From JBMOGA01 sp049318625 (GTDB lineage: Bacteria > Pseudomonadota > Alphaproteobacteria > Rhizobiales > Hyphomicrobiaceae), in contig JBMOGA010000012.1 in NCBI GenBank assembly GCA_049318625.1, positions 28,636 to 92,635 on the forward strand: 64,000 bases of DNA, read 5' to 3'. Shown piece by piece: positions 8,304-17,144 of the stretch. How positions within the stretch are numbered: position 1 is the stretch's first letter; each line of letters opens with the position of its first letter. The notes beneath the pieces were generated by a model. That model was not told the origin of the DNA. It saw nothing but the letters and a program-made list of their open reading frames with translations, and did not search any database. A program made the translations under genes and the position numbers.

Positions 8304-10187
8304 TCATTGCTGCTGGGTGGGACCGATCGATTGGCGCAGCGCCGCATCGTTGATGCGGACGCCGAAACGGTCCTGCAGCGCGGAGACGTAGGCGGCGAGC
8401 ACGTCGTTCTGCATCTGCCGCTCGATCTCCTCGGCGATGGGGCGGAGGGCGTCGGCGGTCGGGGTGGCCGGGACGTTGATTTCGTCGACCTTGAGTACCA
8501 CGCGGGTGGTGCCGCTGTCGGCCGATGTGGCCTTGCCCTTCGGTGTCGCGAAAACGCGCACGATGGCGGCGTCGGGCAGGCCGGACCTGCCGCCAGCCCG
8601 CTTGACGTCCTTGGCGGTCTCGACCTTGCCGCCGGCCTCCTTGGCCAGGGCGGCCAGGGGTTCGCCGGCCTGGGCGCGCTCGGCGAGCTTGTCGGCCAGT
8701 TCGGTGACGAGACGGCGGCGCTCCTGCTCGATCCAGGCGGTCTTCACGTCGGCCGCCACCTCGTCCTGCGCCTTCTGGCGTTCGGGGGTCACGGCGAGAA
8801 CGCTGACCCAGGCATAGCCGGCATCGCCGATCTCGATGGCATCGGAGTCGCCGCCGACTTGCGCCTCGAAGGCGGCGGCGGCGATGCGCTGGGCATCGGC
8901 GTCGGCGATCGCCGGTTTGCCGTCGGGGCCTGTGCCGCTGCGGTCGAGCGCGGCGACCTCGACGAACCGGACCTTCATGGCGGCGCCGATTTCGGCTAGG
9001 GGTTTGCCGGCCGCGCGCTGGTCGTCGATCTGGTCATGCAACTTCTGGATCTCCTCGGCGTCCTTGTCGTGGGCGAGCCGGTCGCGGATCTCGGTCCGCA
9101 CTTCCTCGAACGGCTTCTGGCGGCCGGGCTGGATCTCGGGCACGCGCAGCAGCACGGTTGCGAACTTGCCCTCGATCACCGCGGAGACCTGGTTCTTGGC
9201 CAGCGCGAAGGCCGCTTCCGCGATCGCCGGGTCGATGACCTGCTTCTGCGTCAACAGGCCTAGATCGATGTCGGTCGGTTTGGCGCCGGCGTCCTTGGCG
9301 GCGTCGGCGAACGACTGGCCGGCCGCGATCTTCTTGCGTTGGGCCTCCGCCGCCGCGCGGTCGGGGAAGGAAATCTGCTCGATGCGGCGCTGCTCGGCGA
9401 TCGCATAGAGCTCCTTGCCCTGCTCGTAGGCGGCGCGCACGTCCGCTTCGGGGATGGTGATCGACTTGGCGAGTTCGTCGATGGTGAGGATCAGCGCCGC
9501 AATCTTCCGCTGCTCGGGAACGACGAAGCGCGCCTTGTTGGCCTCGTAGGTTTCCTTGAGCTTGGCGTCGTCGGGGGTGCCGATGGCCACCTTGGCGGCA
9601 TCGATGGTGAAATACGAGACGGTGCGGGTTTCCTCGCGGTGCTTGTAGAGCAGCTCGACCAGCGGCTGTGGCGCGGCCGGCGTGGCCAGCGCCTGGGTCA
9701 GGTGCTCGCGGACCTCGTCGCGACGCCGGGACGCCAGGTAGGACTTCTCGGAGTAGCCGGCCTCGCGCAGGATCGATTCGAGCGCGCGGCGGCTGAACTG
9801 GCCATCCGGCCCGAGGAAGACGGGGTCGCGCCGGACGATGTCGGCGATCACGGAGTCGGGCAGCGCCAGGTCGAGACTGCGGACGTGCTGATCGATCACC
9901 GCGGCGCCGATCAGGCGGGAGAGAACCTGGCGGTCCAGCCCGAATGCGCGGGCCTGCTCGGCGGTGATGCGGCTGCCGAAGCGGCGGCGGATCTCTTCCA
10001 GCTGGTTCTGGTAGGCCTGCTGGAACTCGGCGCTCGAGATGTCCGAATCGCCGACGCGGGCGACCGTGCTCGCGCCTTGGCCGCGAAAGACGTCGGCGAC
10101 GCCCCAGACACCGAAGCTGATGATGAGCAGGAACAGGAGACCCTTGGCCAGCCAGCTGCCGGCGCCACGCCTCAACGTATCAAGCAT
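8304..10187 (-). CDS. ppiD: Membrane-anchored peptidyl-prolyl isomerase (PpiD/SurA type)
   Basis: A 627-residue periplasmic chaperone with one N-terminal transmembrane helix (about residues 15-34, GLLFLLIISFGVWGVADVF). A SurA_N-like helical region follows (DISSAEFQQAYQNQLEEIRRRFG...). Then comes a parvulin-type rotamase region around residues 245-370, and a second helical/rotamase-like region. PpiD anchors near SecYEG and helps fold exported proteins. The parvulin domain looks diverged, which is common in PpiD, so isomerase activity is uncertain. The ATG at 10187 directly precedes the membrane anchor. TrpE follows 13 bases downstream, and tpiA is divergent. The symbol reflects architecture rather than orthology. 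Confidence 0.88.
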   Translation of the reverse strand: MLDTLRRGAGSWLAKGLLFLLIISFGVWGVADVFRGQGASTVARVGDSDISSAEFQQAYQNQLEEIRRRFGSRITAEQARAFGLDRQVLSRLIGAAVIDQHVRSLDLALPDSVIADIVRRDPVFLGPDGQFSRRALESILREAGYSEKSYLASRRRDEVREHLTQALATPAAPQPLVELLYKHREETRTVSYFTIDAAKVAIGTPDDAKLKETYEANKARFVVPEQRKIAALILTIDELAKSITIPEADVRAAYEQGKELYAIAEQRRIEQISFPDRAAAEAQRKKIAAGQSFADAAKDAGAKPTDIDLGLLTQKQVIDPAIAEAAFALAKNQVSAVIEGKFATVLLRVPEIQPGRQKPFEEVRTEIRDRLAHDKDAEEIQKLHDQIDDQRAAGKPLAEIGAAMKVRFVEVAALDRSGTGPDGKPAIADADAQRIAAAAFEAQVGGDSDAIEIGDAGYAWVSVLAVTPERQKAQDEVAADVKTAWIEQERRRLVTELADKLAERAQAGEPLAALAKEAGGKVETAKDVKRAGGRSGLPDAAIVRVFATPKGKATSADSGTTRVVLKVDEINVPATPTADALRPIAEEIERQMQNDVLAAYVSALQDRFGVRINDAALRQSIGPTQQQ

Positions 10188-10349
10188 CTCGTCTCTCGTG
10201 CTTCCTGCATAGGGGCATGACGGCGATCGGCTTTGCCGGACGCCGTGGGGTGCTGATAAGAACCTCAGGGACTGCGGGAAAGCAAGGGCGGCCCGCGAAT
10301 GACCGGCCGAGGGCCGGTCGCGGTCGATGGCGACGAGGGGGGACGACGC

Positions 10350-11105
10350 GTGTCTGGCAACATCCGTCCGCTGGTGGCGGGCAACTGGAAGATGAACGGT
10401 CTCAAGGCTTCCCTGGCGGAGGCGTTCAAGGTGCGCGACGCGCTCGGCGCCGATCCCGGGGCGGACGTGCTGATCTGCCCGCCGGCCACTTTGGTGGCCA
10501 CGCTGGCGGCCGGTGTAGCGGGCACCGGGCTGGCGGTGGGAGGCCAGGATTGTCATGCGGCGGCGCAGGGCGCGCACACCGGCGACGTGGCGGCCGAAAT
10601 GCTCAAGGACGCCGGTGCGACGGCTGTGATCCTCGGCCATTCCGAGCGCCGCGCCGATCACGGCGAGACGTCGGCTGAAGTGCGCGCCAAAGTCGTGGCG
10701 GCGCACCGGGCCGGCCTCGCGGCCATCGTCTGTGTCGGCGAGACGGCGGGTGAACGGGCGGCCGGTCTGACACTCACGGTGGTGGGGCGGCAGTTAACCG
10801 CGTCGCTGCCCGACGCGGTGGACGCGGCGACGACGATCGTCGCCTACGAGCCGGTGTGGGCGATCGGCACGGGGTTGACGCCGACGGCCGCCGATGTCGC
10901 CGCCGTCCATGCGGCGATGCGGGCGGCGCTGGTGTCGCGATACGGTGCGGCGGGCGCGGCGATCCGGCTGCTGTACGGCGGATCGGTCAAGCCGTCGAAC
11001 GCGCGCGAGTTGCTCGGCATCGCCAACGTGAACGGGGCACTGGTCGGTGGCGCGAGCCTCAAGGCCGACGATTTTCTCGGCATCCTGGCGGCGTACCGGT
11101 CCTGA
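10350..11105 (+). CDS. tpiA: Triose-phosphate isomerase TpiA
   Basis: TpiA interconverts dihydroxyacetone phosphate and glyceraldehyde 3-phosphate. The 251-residue barrel has all active-site elements: GNWKMN (Lys14), GHSERR (His97), YEPVWAIGTG (catalytic Glu, about 168) and YGGSVKP for phosphate binding. The GTG at 10350 is chosen because GAGGGGGGA lies about 7 bases upstream and the protein then starts at the family position. An ATG at 10299 in frame would add a 17-residue non-family leader. The gene is divergent from ppiD. Confidence 0.96.
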   Translation: MSGNIRPLVAGNWKMNGLKASLAEAFKVRDALGADPGADVLICPPATLVATLAAGVAGTGLAVGGQDCHAAAQGAHTGDVAAEMLKDAGATAVILGHSERRADHGETSAEVRAKVVAAHRAGLAAIVCVGETAGERAAGLTLTVVGRQLTASLPDAVDAATTIVAYEPVWAIGTGLTPTAADVAAVHAAMRAALVSRYGAAGAAIRLLYGGSVKPSNARELLGIANVNGALVGGASLKADDFLGILAAYRS

Positions 11106-11144
11106 CCGGCGCTGCCCCGGGCCAACATGAGACGAGAGATATCG

Positions 11145-11651
11145 ATGATCCGCCGTTGGGCTCCCCTACTCTCGACGCTGGCGCTGGCGTTGCCGCCGGG
11201 TGGCGCGTGGGCCGCGAAACTCGACCCCGAGGCCTGCAACAAGCTCAAGGCCGAGCAGGCCGAACTTGCGCCGAAGCGCTTGCGGGAAGCGGTCGAGAAG
11301 GGGCCGGCGTGGACCAAGGCCAATCTGCCGGGCGTCGATCCCGAGGTGGTACGCCGCTACATCGATCTCGAGGAGCAGTTGCTGTTCCGCTGCCCGCTTC
11401 CCAAGCCGGTGCGCGACAAGGCGGCAGTTCATGCGGTGCCGCCCCCGGAGGACAGCGACGGCGAGGCCAAACCCGCGCCGCCGGCCAAGAAGAAGCCGGC
11501 GGCCGAGCCCGCGAAAAAGACGGCCAAGGCCGACACCGAGGCCAAGGGCGACCCGAACCCCGAGGCGCCGGTGAAGCCGAAACCCAAGCCGCAACCCAAG
11601 CCGAAACCGGCCGACGCCTTCGTGGCCCCGCCGAAGAAGGCCGCCGAGTGA
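11145..11651 (+). CDS. Exported protein with Lys/Pro/Ala-rich tail, function unknown
   Basis: A 168-residue protein of no recognised family. A signal peptide is clear (MIRRWAPLLSTLALALPPG..., probable cleavage after AWA near residue 24). A short globular part with two Cys follows (EACNKLK and LLFRCPLP), which could form a disulfide. The last 65 residues are almost only Lys, Pro, Ala and Glu, ending in KPKPKPQPKPKP-type repeats. Such tails can span the periplasm or bind the cell wall. The ATG at 11145 is chosen for the signal peptide and the GAGAG upstream; another ATG lies 18 bases earlier. It follows tpiA by 39 bases. Confidence 0.7.
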   Translation: MIRRWAPLLSTLALALPPGGAWAAKLDPEACNKLKAEQAELAPKRLREAVEKGPAWTKANLPGVDPEVVRRYIDLEEQLLFRCPLPKPVRDKAAVHAVPPPEDSDGEAKPAPPAKKKPAAEPAKKTAKADTEAKGDPNPEAPVKPKPKPQPKPKPADAFVAPPKKAAE

Positions 11652-11657
11652 GCCGGA

Positions 11658-12326
11658 TCATCTTGCGGGCTGGATCTCGATTCGGATGTCGGCGGCGGTT
11701 CCTGTGACGGCGAATCGGTCGCCGTCGCGCGGCTGAAAGCGCTTCGGCGGGTCGAGGCTGTCGAACACCAGCGTCGCCGGCAGACACCGGGAGAAACGCA
11801 CGGAGACGTGCGGGGCGAGTTTTTCCGGCTTGTCGGAGATGCGGAAGGTCACGGTGGCCGGAGTGGCGTTGTCGATGCGGAATTGATAGCGCTGCGAGTC
11901 CGGCCGGCCGAGCAACTGGACGGACAGATAGGTCCGATCGGGTCCCTCGGCGACGCCGACGCCGATTTCCGTCATGTGGGGCGATTCCAGGTTCTGGCGG
12001 TGGCCCGGCGAGGCTTTCCAGCCCTCGACGGTGCGCCGCGCGAGTTCGTTGGTCTCGAAACCGGCGGCATGGAGATGCAACGCGAGGTTTTCTGCAATCT
12101 GGCATGGCGTGTAGCCGGACTTGCGGGCGCGCTCGGCGAAAGTCTGGCCGTCGGCGGTGTGGGAGAAGGCCTTGGTTCGTGCCAGATAGGCGGCGAACGC
12201 CTTGGCGGCGGCGGCGAGCGCGGGGCTCGGTTGCAGCGCGCCAAGTTTGCTCTCGCGGCGGAAGTCGTTGGTGAGCGCGACGATCGCGGCTTCCACCTTC
12301 GGCAGATCGGGCGTGATGGCGGCCAT
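11658..12326 (-). CDS. CAP/SCP-domain protein
   Basis: A 222-residue protein with a cysteine-rich secretory (CAP/SCP, PF00188-like) domain. Visible elements are the N-terminal helix (EAAIVALTNDFRRESKLGALQPSPALAAAAKAFAAYLA), SHTADGQTFAERARKSGY, ENLA and the signature WKASPGHRQNLESPHMTEIGVGV. A C-terminal beta-rich region of about 75 residues follows. Bacterial CAP proteins are usually exported, but no signal peptide is seen from this ATG or from the 52-residue upstream extension in frame. Function is unknown. It faces parC head to head. Confidence 0.82.
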   Translation of the reverse strand: MAAITPDLPKVEAAIVALTNDFRRESKLGALQPSPALAAAAKAFAAYLARTKAFSHTADGQTFAERARKSGYTPCQIAENLALHLHAAGFETNELARRTVEGWKASPGHRQNLESPHMTEIGVGVAEGPDRTYLSVQLLGRPDSQRYQFRIDNATPATVTFRISDKPEKLAPHVSVRFSRCLPATLVFDSLDPPKRFQPRDGDRFAVTGTAADIRIEIQPAR

Positions 12327-12469
12327 CTGGGCGTCCGGGGCTCCCTTGCGGTGGCAGAACGCCGCATTACCACGGTGCGCGGCGATGGCAACGGGTGTGT
12401 CGGTCTGCCGGAGGCCTGTGTCGCTGCGGCCCTTGAGCCACCCGGGCGTTCGGCGGTAGGACGGCTGCC

Positions 12470-14716
12470 ATGAGTGACACACCGATTCTGTCTGGCCCGG
12501 TCGAGGCCGTAAACCTGCGTGACGCCCTCGAGGAGCGCTACCTCGCCTACGCGCTTTCGACGATCATGCACCGGGCGCTGCCGGACGTGCGCGACGGGCT
12601 GAAGCCCGTACATCGGCGCATCCTGTTCGCGATGCGCGAGCTCAAGCTCGATCCGTCGGCCGGGTACAAGAAGTGCGCCAAGATCGTCGGCGAGGTGATG
12701 GGCAACTTCCATCCGCACGGGGATCAGGCGATCTACGACGCGCTGGTGCGCCTCGCGCAGGATTTCGCGGTCCGCTATCCGCTGGTCGACGGGCAGGGCA
12801 ACTTCGGCAACATCGACGGCGATAACGCCGCGGCGATGCGCTACACGGAAAGCCGGCTGACTGCGGTGGCCGAGGCGCTGCTCGACGGCATCGACGAGAA
12901 CACGGTCGATTTCCGGCCGACCTACGACGGCACCAACCAGGAACCGGTGGTGCTGCCGGCCGCCTTCCCGAACCTGCTGGCCAACGGTTCGGCCGGCATC
13001 GCGGTCGGCATGGCAACCAACATTCCGCCGCACAACGCCGACGAGCTTTGCGCCGCGTTGCTCCATCTGATCAAGCACCCCAACGCCAGCATCGAGAAGC
13101 TTGTCGAGATGGTGCCGGGTCCGGATTTCCCGACCGGCGGCATCATCGTCGAGCCGCGCGACCAGATCCTGGAGGCCTATCGCACCGGCCGTGGCGGGTT
13201 CCGGCTGCGCGCCAGGTGGGAGCGTGAGGAGACCGGGCGGGGCGGGTATCAGCTCGTCGTCACTGAAATCCCCTACCAGGTCCAGAAATCCAAGTTGGTC
13301 GAGCGTCTCGCCGATCTGCTGACCGAAAAGAAGCTGCCGTTGCTCGGCGACGTCCGCGACGAGAGTGCGGAGACCGTGCGGCTGGTGCTCGAGCCGAAAA
13401 GCCGCGCGGTCGACCCGCTGGTGCTGATGGAGAGCCTGTTCCGGTTGACCGAGCTCGAAGTGCGCTTCGGGCTCAACATGAACGTGCTGTCGCGCGGGCA
13501 GGTGCCGGGCGTGCTGTCGCTGCGTGAGGTTCTCACCGAGTGGCTGCATCATCGCAAGGAGGTGCTGGTCCGGCGCAGCCGGTATCGGCTCGAGAAGATC
13601 GAACATCGCCTCGAGGTTCTGGACGGCTATCTGATCGCCTTCCTGAACATCGACGAGGTGATCCGCATCATCCGCTTCGAGGACGAGCCGAAGCAGCGGC
13701 TGATCGCGAAGTTCAAGTTGTCCGAGGTCCAGGCCGAGGCGATCCTCAACCTGCGCCTGCGGTCGCTGGCCAAGCTCGAAGAGATTCAGATCAAGGCCGA
13801 GCACGACAAACTGTCGAGTGAGCGCCGCGACATCCTCAGCCTGCTCGGCTCCGACGATCTGCAGTGGGAGCGGATTTCGGTCGAGATCCGCGAGACCCGC
13901 GAGCGCTACTCCAAGAAGACGGCGCTGGGCCGCCGCCGCACCGCCTTCGCCGATGCGCCCGACATCGAGATCGATCTCGAGCAGGCGCTGATCGAGAAGG
14001 AACCGATAACCGTCATCCTGTCGGAGAAGGGCTGGATCCGGGCACTGAAGGGCCACCCGGAGGACTTGTCCAAGCTGGATTTCAAGCAGGGCGACGACTT
14101 GAGAAAAGCGGTGCGCGCCTCGACCACCGACAAGCTGCTGCTGTTCACGACCAACGGCAAGTTCTTCACGCTCGAGGCCAACGGTCTGCCCGGCGGGCGC
14201 GGCCACGGCGAGCCCGTGCGGCTGATGTTCGACCTCGAGGAGAACCACGACATCGTCGACCTGTTCGTGCACGAGCCGGGGCGCAAACTGCTGGTCGCCT
14301 CGACCGGTGCGAACGGGTTCATCGTGCCGGAGGACGAGGTCGTCGCCTCGACCCGCAAGGGCAAGCAGGTGTTGAACGTCAGCGAGCCGGAAGAGGCCAA
14401 GGTCTGCGTGCCGGCGGCCGGCGATATGGTCGCGACCATCGGCGAGAACCGCAAACTTCTGGTGTTCCCGCTGGATCAGGTGAACGAAATGGCGCGCGGC
14501 AAGGGCGTGATCCTGCAGCGGTTCACCGAGGGCGGGCTGTCCGACGTGACGGTGTTCACCGCGAAGCTGGGCCTGACGTGGCTCGACGGGGCCGGGCGCA
14601 CGTTCACGCTGTCGAAGTCGGAGTATGCCGACTGGGTCGGCCAGCGGGCTCAAGCGGGCAAGGTGGCACCCAAGGGGTTCCCGCGCTCCAACAAGTTCGG
14701 TCCGGCGTTCGGGTAA
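12470..14716 (+). CDS. parC: DNA topoisomerase IV subunit A ParC
   Basis: ParC is the DNA-cutting subunit of topoisomerase IV, which unlinks replicated chromosomes. The 748-residue protein has the winged-helix core, the catalytic Tyr in AAMRYTESRL (about residue 125), IAVGMATNIPPHN and a short C-terminal beta-pinwheel. It ends like ParC and lacks the GyrA-box of GyrA. The quinolone-pocket sequence is HPHGDQAIYDAL. That puts Gln at the position of E. coli ParC Ser80 and Asp at that of Glu84. The ATG at 12470 gives the standard N-terminus. Confidence 0.95.
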   Translation: MSDTPILSGPVEAVNLRDALEERYLAYALSTIMHRALPDVRDGLKPVHRRILFAMRELKLDPSAGYKKCAKIVGEVMGNFHPHGDQAIYDALVRLAQDFAVRYPLVDGQGNFGNIDGDNAAAMRYTESRLTAVAEALLDGIDENTVDFRPTYDGTNQEPVVLPAAFPNLLANGSAGIAVGMATNIPPHNADELCAALLHLIKHPNASIEKLVEMVPGPDFPTGGIIVEPRDQILEAYRTGRGGFRLRARWEREETGRGGYQLVVTEIPYQVQKSKLVERLADLLTEKKLPLLGDVRDESAETVRLVLEPKSRAVDPLVLMESLFRLTELEVRFGLNMNVLSRGQVPGVLSLREVLTEWLHHRKEVLVRRSRYRLEKIEHRLEVLDGYLIAFLNIDEVIRIIRFEDEPKQRLIAKFKLSEVQAEAILNLRLRSLAKLEEIQIKAEHDKLSSERRDILSLLGSDDLQWERISVEIRETRERYSKKTALGRRRTAFADAPDIEIDLEQALIEKEPITVILSEKGWIRALKGHPEDLSKLDFKQGDDLRKAVRASTTDKLLLFTTNGKFFTLEANGLPGGRGHGEPVRLMFDLEENHDIVDLFVHEPGRKLLVASTGANGFIVPEDEVVASTRKGKQVLNVSEPEEAKVCVPAAGDMVATIGENRKLLVFPLDQVNEMARGKGVILQRFTEGGLSDVTVFTAKLGLTWLDGAGRTFTLSKSEYADWVGQRAQAGKVAPKGFPRSNKFGPAFG

Positions 14717-14831
14717 GAGCGCTGGCGCTCGTCGCGCGCTTGCCTTCCGGCGTGGGGCGCGGCAACAGTGCGCTCATCCGTTCGCTTGAAACACCGGATC
14801 GGGGTAGCCCGTGCACCCCAGGGGGCCACGT

Positions 14832-15284
14832 ATGCGGCGGCGATCGTTGCACCTCCTGCTATCGCTTGCCGTACTTGCCGGTGCGGCGGGGGCCCAGGCG
14901 GCCGAGCCCGCACGCTGCGTGCGCGACGACTTCTACGCGGCCGTCGACGAAGCCGCCGCGGCACTGCGCGAACTCAATCAGAAGAACCGGCCGGAGTTCC
15001 AGGATCGGCTGCGCAGACTGAGGGACAAGCGCGGCTGGAGTCAGGACCAGTTCATCGCCGAGGCGGCGCCGTTCGTGCGCGACAGCGAGATCGAGGCGTT
15101 CGATGCGCGCTCCGACGAGGCGCTGCGCAAGATCACCGAGATGGGTCAGGAGGGCGGGCGGGCGAAGACTCCGGACTGCCGTCTGCTGGCGGAGTTGCGC
15201 GGCTACATGCGGGCGCTGGTCGAGATCCAGACCGCCAAGTGGGCCTACATGTTCGACAAGATCGGCGGCGCGGTCGGCCAGTAA
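14832..15284 (+). CDS. Small exported protein, function unknown
   Basis: A 150-residue predicted periplasmic protein. The signal peptide is clear (MRRRSLHLLLSLAVLAGAAGAQA, cleavage before AEPA). The mature part is mostly helical and acidic/basic-rich, with a Cys near its start (ARCVRDD) and one near residue 113 (TPDCRLL) that could pair. I do not recognise the family. The ATG at 14832 is chosen for the signal peptide; a GTG lies 21 bases upstream. It is alone between parC and the LysM/LytM gene. A GGCGCC hairpin at 15318-15334 follows without a T-run. Confidence 0.7.
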   Translation: MRRRSLHLLLSLAVLAGAAGAQAAEPARCVRDDFYAAVDEAAAALRELNQKNRPEFQDRLRRLRDKRGWSQDQFIAEAAPFVRDSEIEAFDARSDEALRKITEMGQEGGRAKTPDCRLLAELRGYMRALVEIQTAKWAYMFDKIGGAVGQ

Positions 15285-15463
15285 CCTCGTGTTGACCCTG
15301 CGCGCGGACTGAGAGCGGGCGCCACGGAGGCGCCACCGGCATGCCCCGCTTCTCACACAATGAAGCCGTAGACGGAGGGGGTGGCGACGGTCGCTCGCCG
15401 CTCCTCTCGGCGCCGTTGGTGCCCGACAGAATCGCATGCGACCTCGGCGGGCCCGGCGGTTCG

Positions 15464-15479
15464 TTAACGAGCTGTTAAC
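15464..15479 (+). promoter_or_regulatory. CtrA-type binding box
   Basis: The 16 bases read TTAA-CGAGCTG-TTAAC, a full match to the alphaproteobacterial CtrA consensus TTAA-N7-TTAAC. A third GTTAAC lies at 15489-15494 but its spacing (11 bases between TTAA words) does not make a second standard box. The site is 42 bases upstream of the ATG of the LysM/LytM gene. CtrA controls cell-division and envelope genes in this class, which fits that product. Binding is inferred from sequence only. Confidence 0.65.
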
Positions 15480-15520
15480 TCCAACAGCGTTAACAACAAG
15501 GGTGGGCGTAGAGGTGTAAC

Positions 15521-16984
15521 ATGTCGCGTAACTCGGTCTCCACCCGTCCCTGGCGTGTCGGTCAGGGAGCCACGCTGCGAGCGGGGCTTGTGGGAATTGC
15601 CATAGCTGCCGGTGGCTGCAGCGCCGATATCTCCCGGTTCGACTCCCCGTTCTTCGGCATGAACGATTCGAGCACCGCGACCGGCTCGATCGGCAACGGC
15701 GCGAGCGCGGGTCCGGGCAATCTTTCAGAGCAGACGCCGTCATACACCGGCGGCGGTTACGGTACGTCGTCGCGGCCGGGGGAAATCCGCAGTGCCGCGC
15801 TTCCCGATCCGGCGCCGGCCCCCTATCGACCCGAACCGACTTATCAGCCGGCCGCCGGTGCCGCACCGGCACCGCGTGCGCTGGCCCCGGCCTCGCGTCC
15901 CGTTGCGGCGCCCGCCGCCCGTCCCGAGCCGGCGGCTGCCACAACGGCGGCCGGCGAGACGGTCGAGGTGCAGCAGGGCGATACGTTGTTCGGCATCGCG
16001 CGGCGCCACAATGTTCGGGTCGAAGACGTTAAGCGTCTGAACAACCTTTCCAGCACGATGATCCGCCCCGGCCAACGTCTGGTGATGCCGGCGGGTGCGG
16101 GACGTGCCGCGACGGTTGCCGCGGCGGCACGCCGGGTGGCGGCGCCGAATCCGGTAGCTGCCGAACCCGCCGCGCCAGTCGCGGAGGCGCCGGTGGGCAA
16201 CGCCGACGGGACCTACACATTGAAGCCCGGCGACAGCCTGTACACGATCGCCCGGGCCAACAAGTTGTCGATGGCGGACCTGCAGCGGATCAACAATATC
16301 GCCGATCCACGCAAGGTGCGCGTCGGCACCGTGCTGAAACTCAGAGAGGACGGGGCGCGACCGGCCGTTGCCGCGCAGCGCGCGCCGTCGGTGGCCGTGA
16401 CACCGGCTGCGTCCGAGCCGACACCCGCGCTTTCGCCGATTGCCACGACGACACGTCCGACGATCATCAACGGTGGCGCGCCGACGGCGGGTACCCAAGT
16501 GGCCGCGGTCGATCAGCGCGCGACGCTGAGCGATGCAAGCCCGGCACCGGCCGGGTCGGCAGGGACCGAGGTGGCGAGTGCCGCGACGTCGACGGCCCAG
16601 ATGCCGCCGATGAGCTTCCGGTGGCCGGCGAAAGGCCGGGTGCTGTCGAATTTCGGGCCGCGTCCCGATGGCACGCACAACGACGGGGTCGACATTGCGG
16701 TGCCGCTGGGCGCCGAGGTGGTGGCGGCCGAGAGCGGCGTGGTCGCCTACGCAGGCAACGAGCTCAAGGGCTTCGGTAATCTCGTGCTGATCCGCCATGA
16801 GGGCGGGTGGGTGACGGCGTACGCGCACAACGAGGAATTGTTGGTCAAGCGCGGCGACAAGGTGCGCCGGGGCCAGGGCGTCGCCAAGGCCGGCAAGTCG
16901 GGCAGCGTCGACCAGCCGATGGTGCATTTCGAGATCCGTCAGGGCTCGAAGCCGATCGATCCGATCCCGTATCTGGAGAAGTAG
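15521..16984 (+). CDS. LysM/LytM (M23) lipoprotein, degenerate, NlpD/DipM-like
   Basis: A 487-residue envelope protein. It has a lipoprotein-like signal (GLVGIAIAAGGC, lipidated Cys about residue 31) and a long Ala/Pro-rich linker. Two LysM repeats follow (VEVQQGDTLFGIARRH..., about 146-190, and GTYTLKPGDSLYTIARAN..., about 228-275). The C-terminal M23 domain starts at about residue 365. The usual HxxxD zinc motif reads HNDGVD, with Asn where His is expected, and the first His of the terminal HxH is Met (MVHFEIR). It therefore resembles amidase activators such as NlpD, EnvC and DipM rather than active endopeptidases. GAGGTG precedes the ATG, and a CtrA box lies upstream. Confidence 0.9.
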   Translation: MSRNSVSTRPWRVGQGATLRAGLVGIAIAAGGCSADISRFDSPFFGMNDSSTATGSIGNGASAGPGNLSEQTPSYTGGGYGTSSRPGEIRSAALPDPAPAPYRPEPTYQPAAGAAPAPRALAPASRPVAAPAARPEPAAATTAAGETVEVQQGDTLFGIARRHNVRVEDVKRLNNLSSTMIRPGQRLVMPAGAGRAATVAAAARRVAAPNPVAAEPAAPVAEAPVGNADGTYTLKPGDSLYTIARANKLSMADLQRINNIADPRKVRVGTVLKLREDGARPAVAAQRAPSVAVTPAASEPTPALSPIATTTRPTIINGGAPTAGTQVAAVDQRATLSDASPAPAGSAGTEVASAATSTAQMPPMSFRWPAKGRVLSNFGPRPDGTHNDGVDIAVPLGAEVVAAESGVVAYAGNELKGFGNLVLIRHEGGWVTAYAHNEELLVKRGDKVRRGQGVAKAGKSGSVDQPMVHFEIRQGSKPIDPIPYLEK

Positions 16985-17144
16985 GCACGGCGGGCTCATC
17001 GCCCCGCCGGGCCGCATCAGGCCGATCTGTGCTCACGACGTCTCGGTCGTCGCGCGGCCGTCGCACGCGTGTAGATTTTCGTTGCTAGCGACACGTGGTT
17101 GCGGCGTTACTGCGGCGAGTCGTCGGACACACGAGGGCAGACGA

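Noticed and set aside
11972..14653. 893-codon open frame on the minus strand across parC
   Set aside because: Shadow of parC. Its C-terminal part runs out of frame through the CAP gene.
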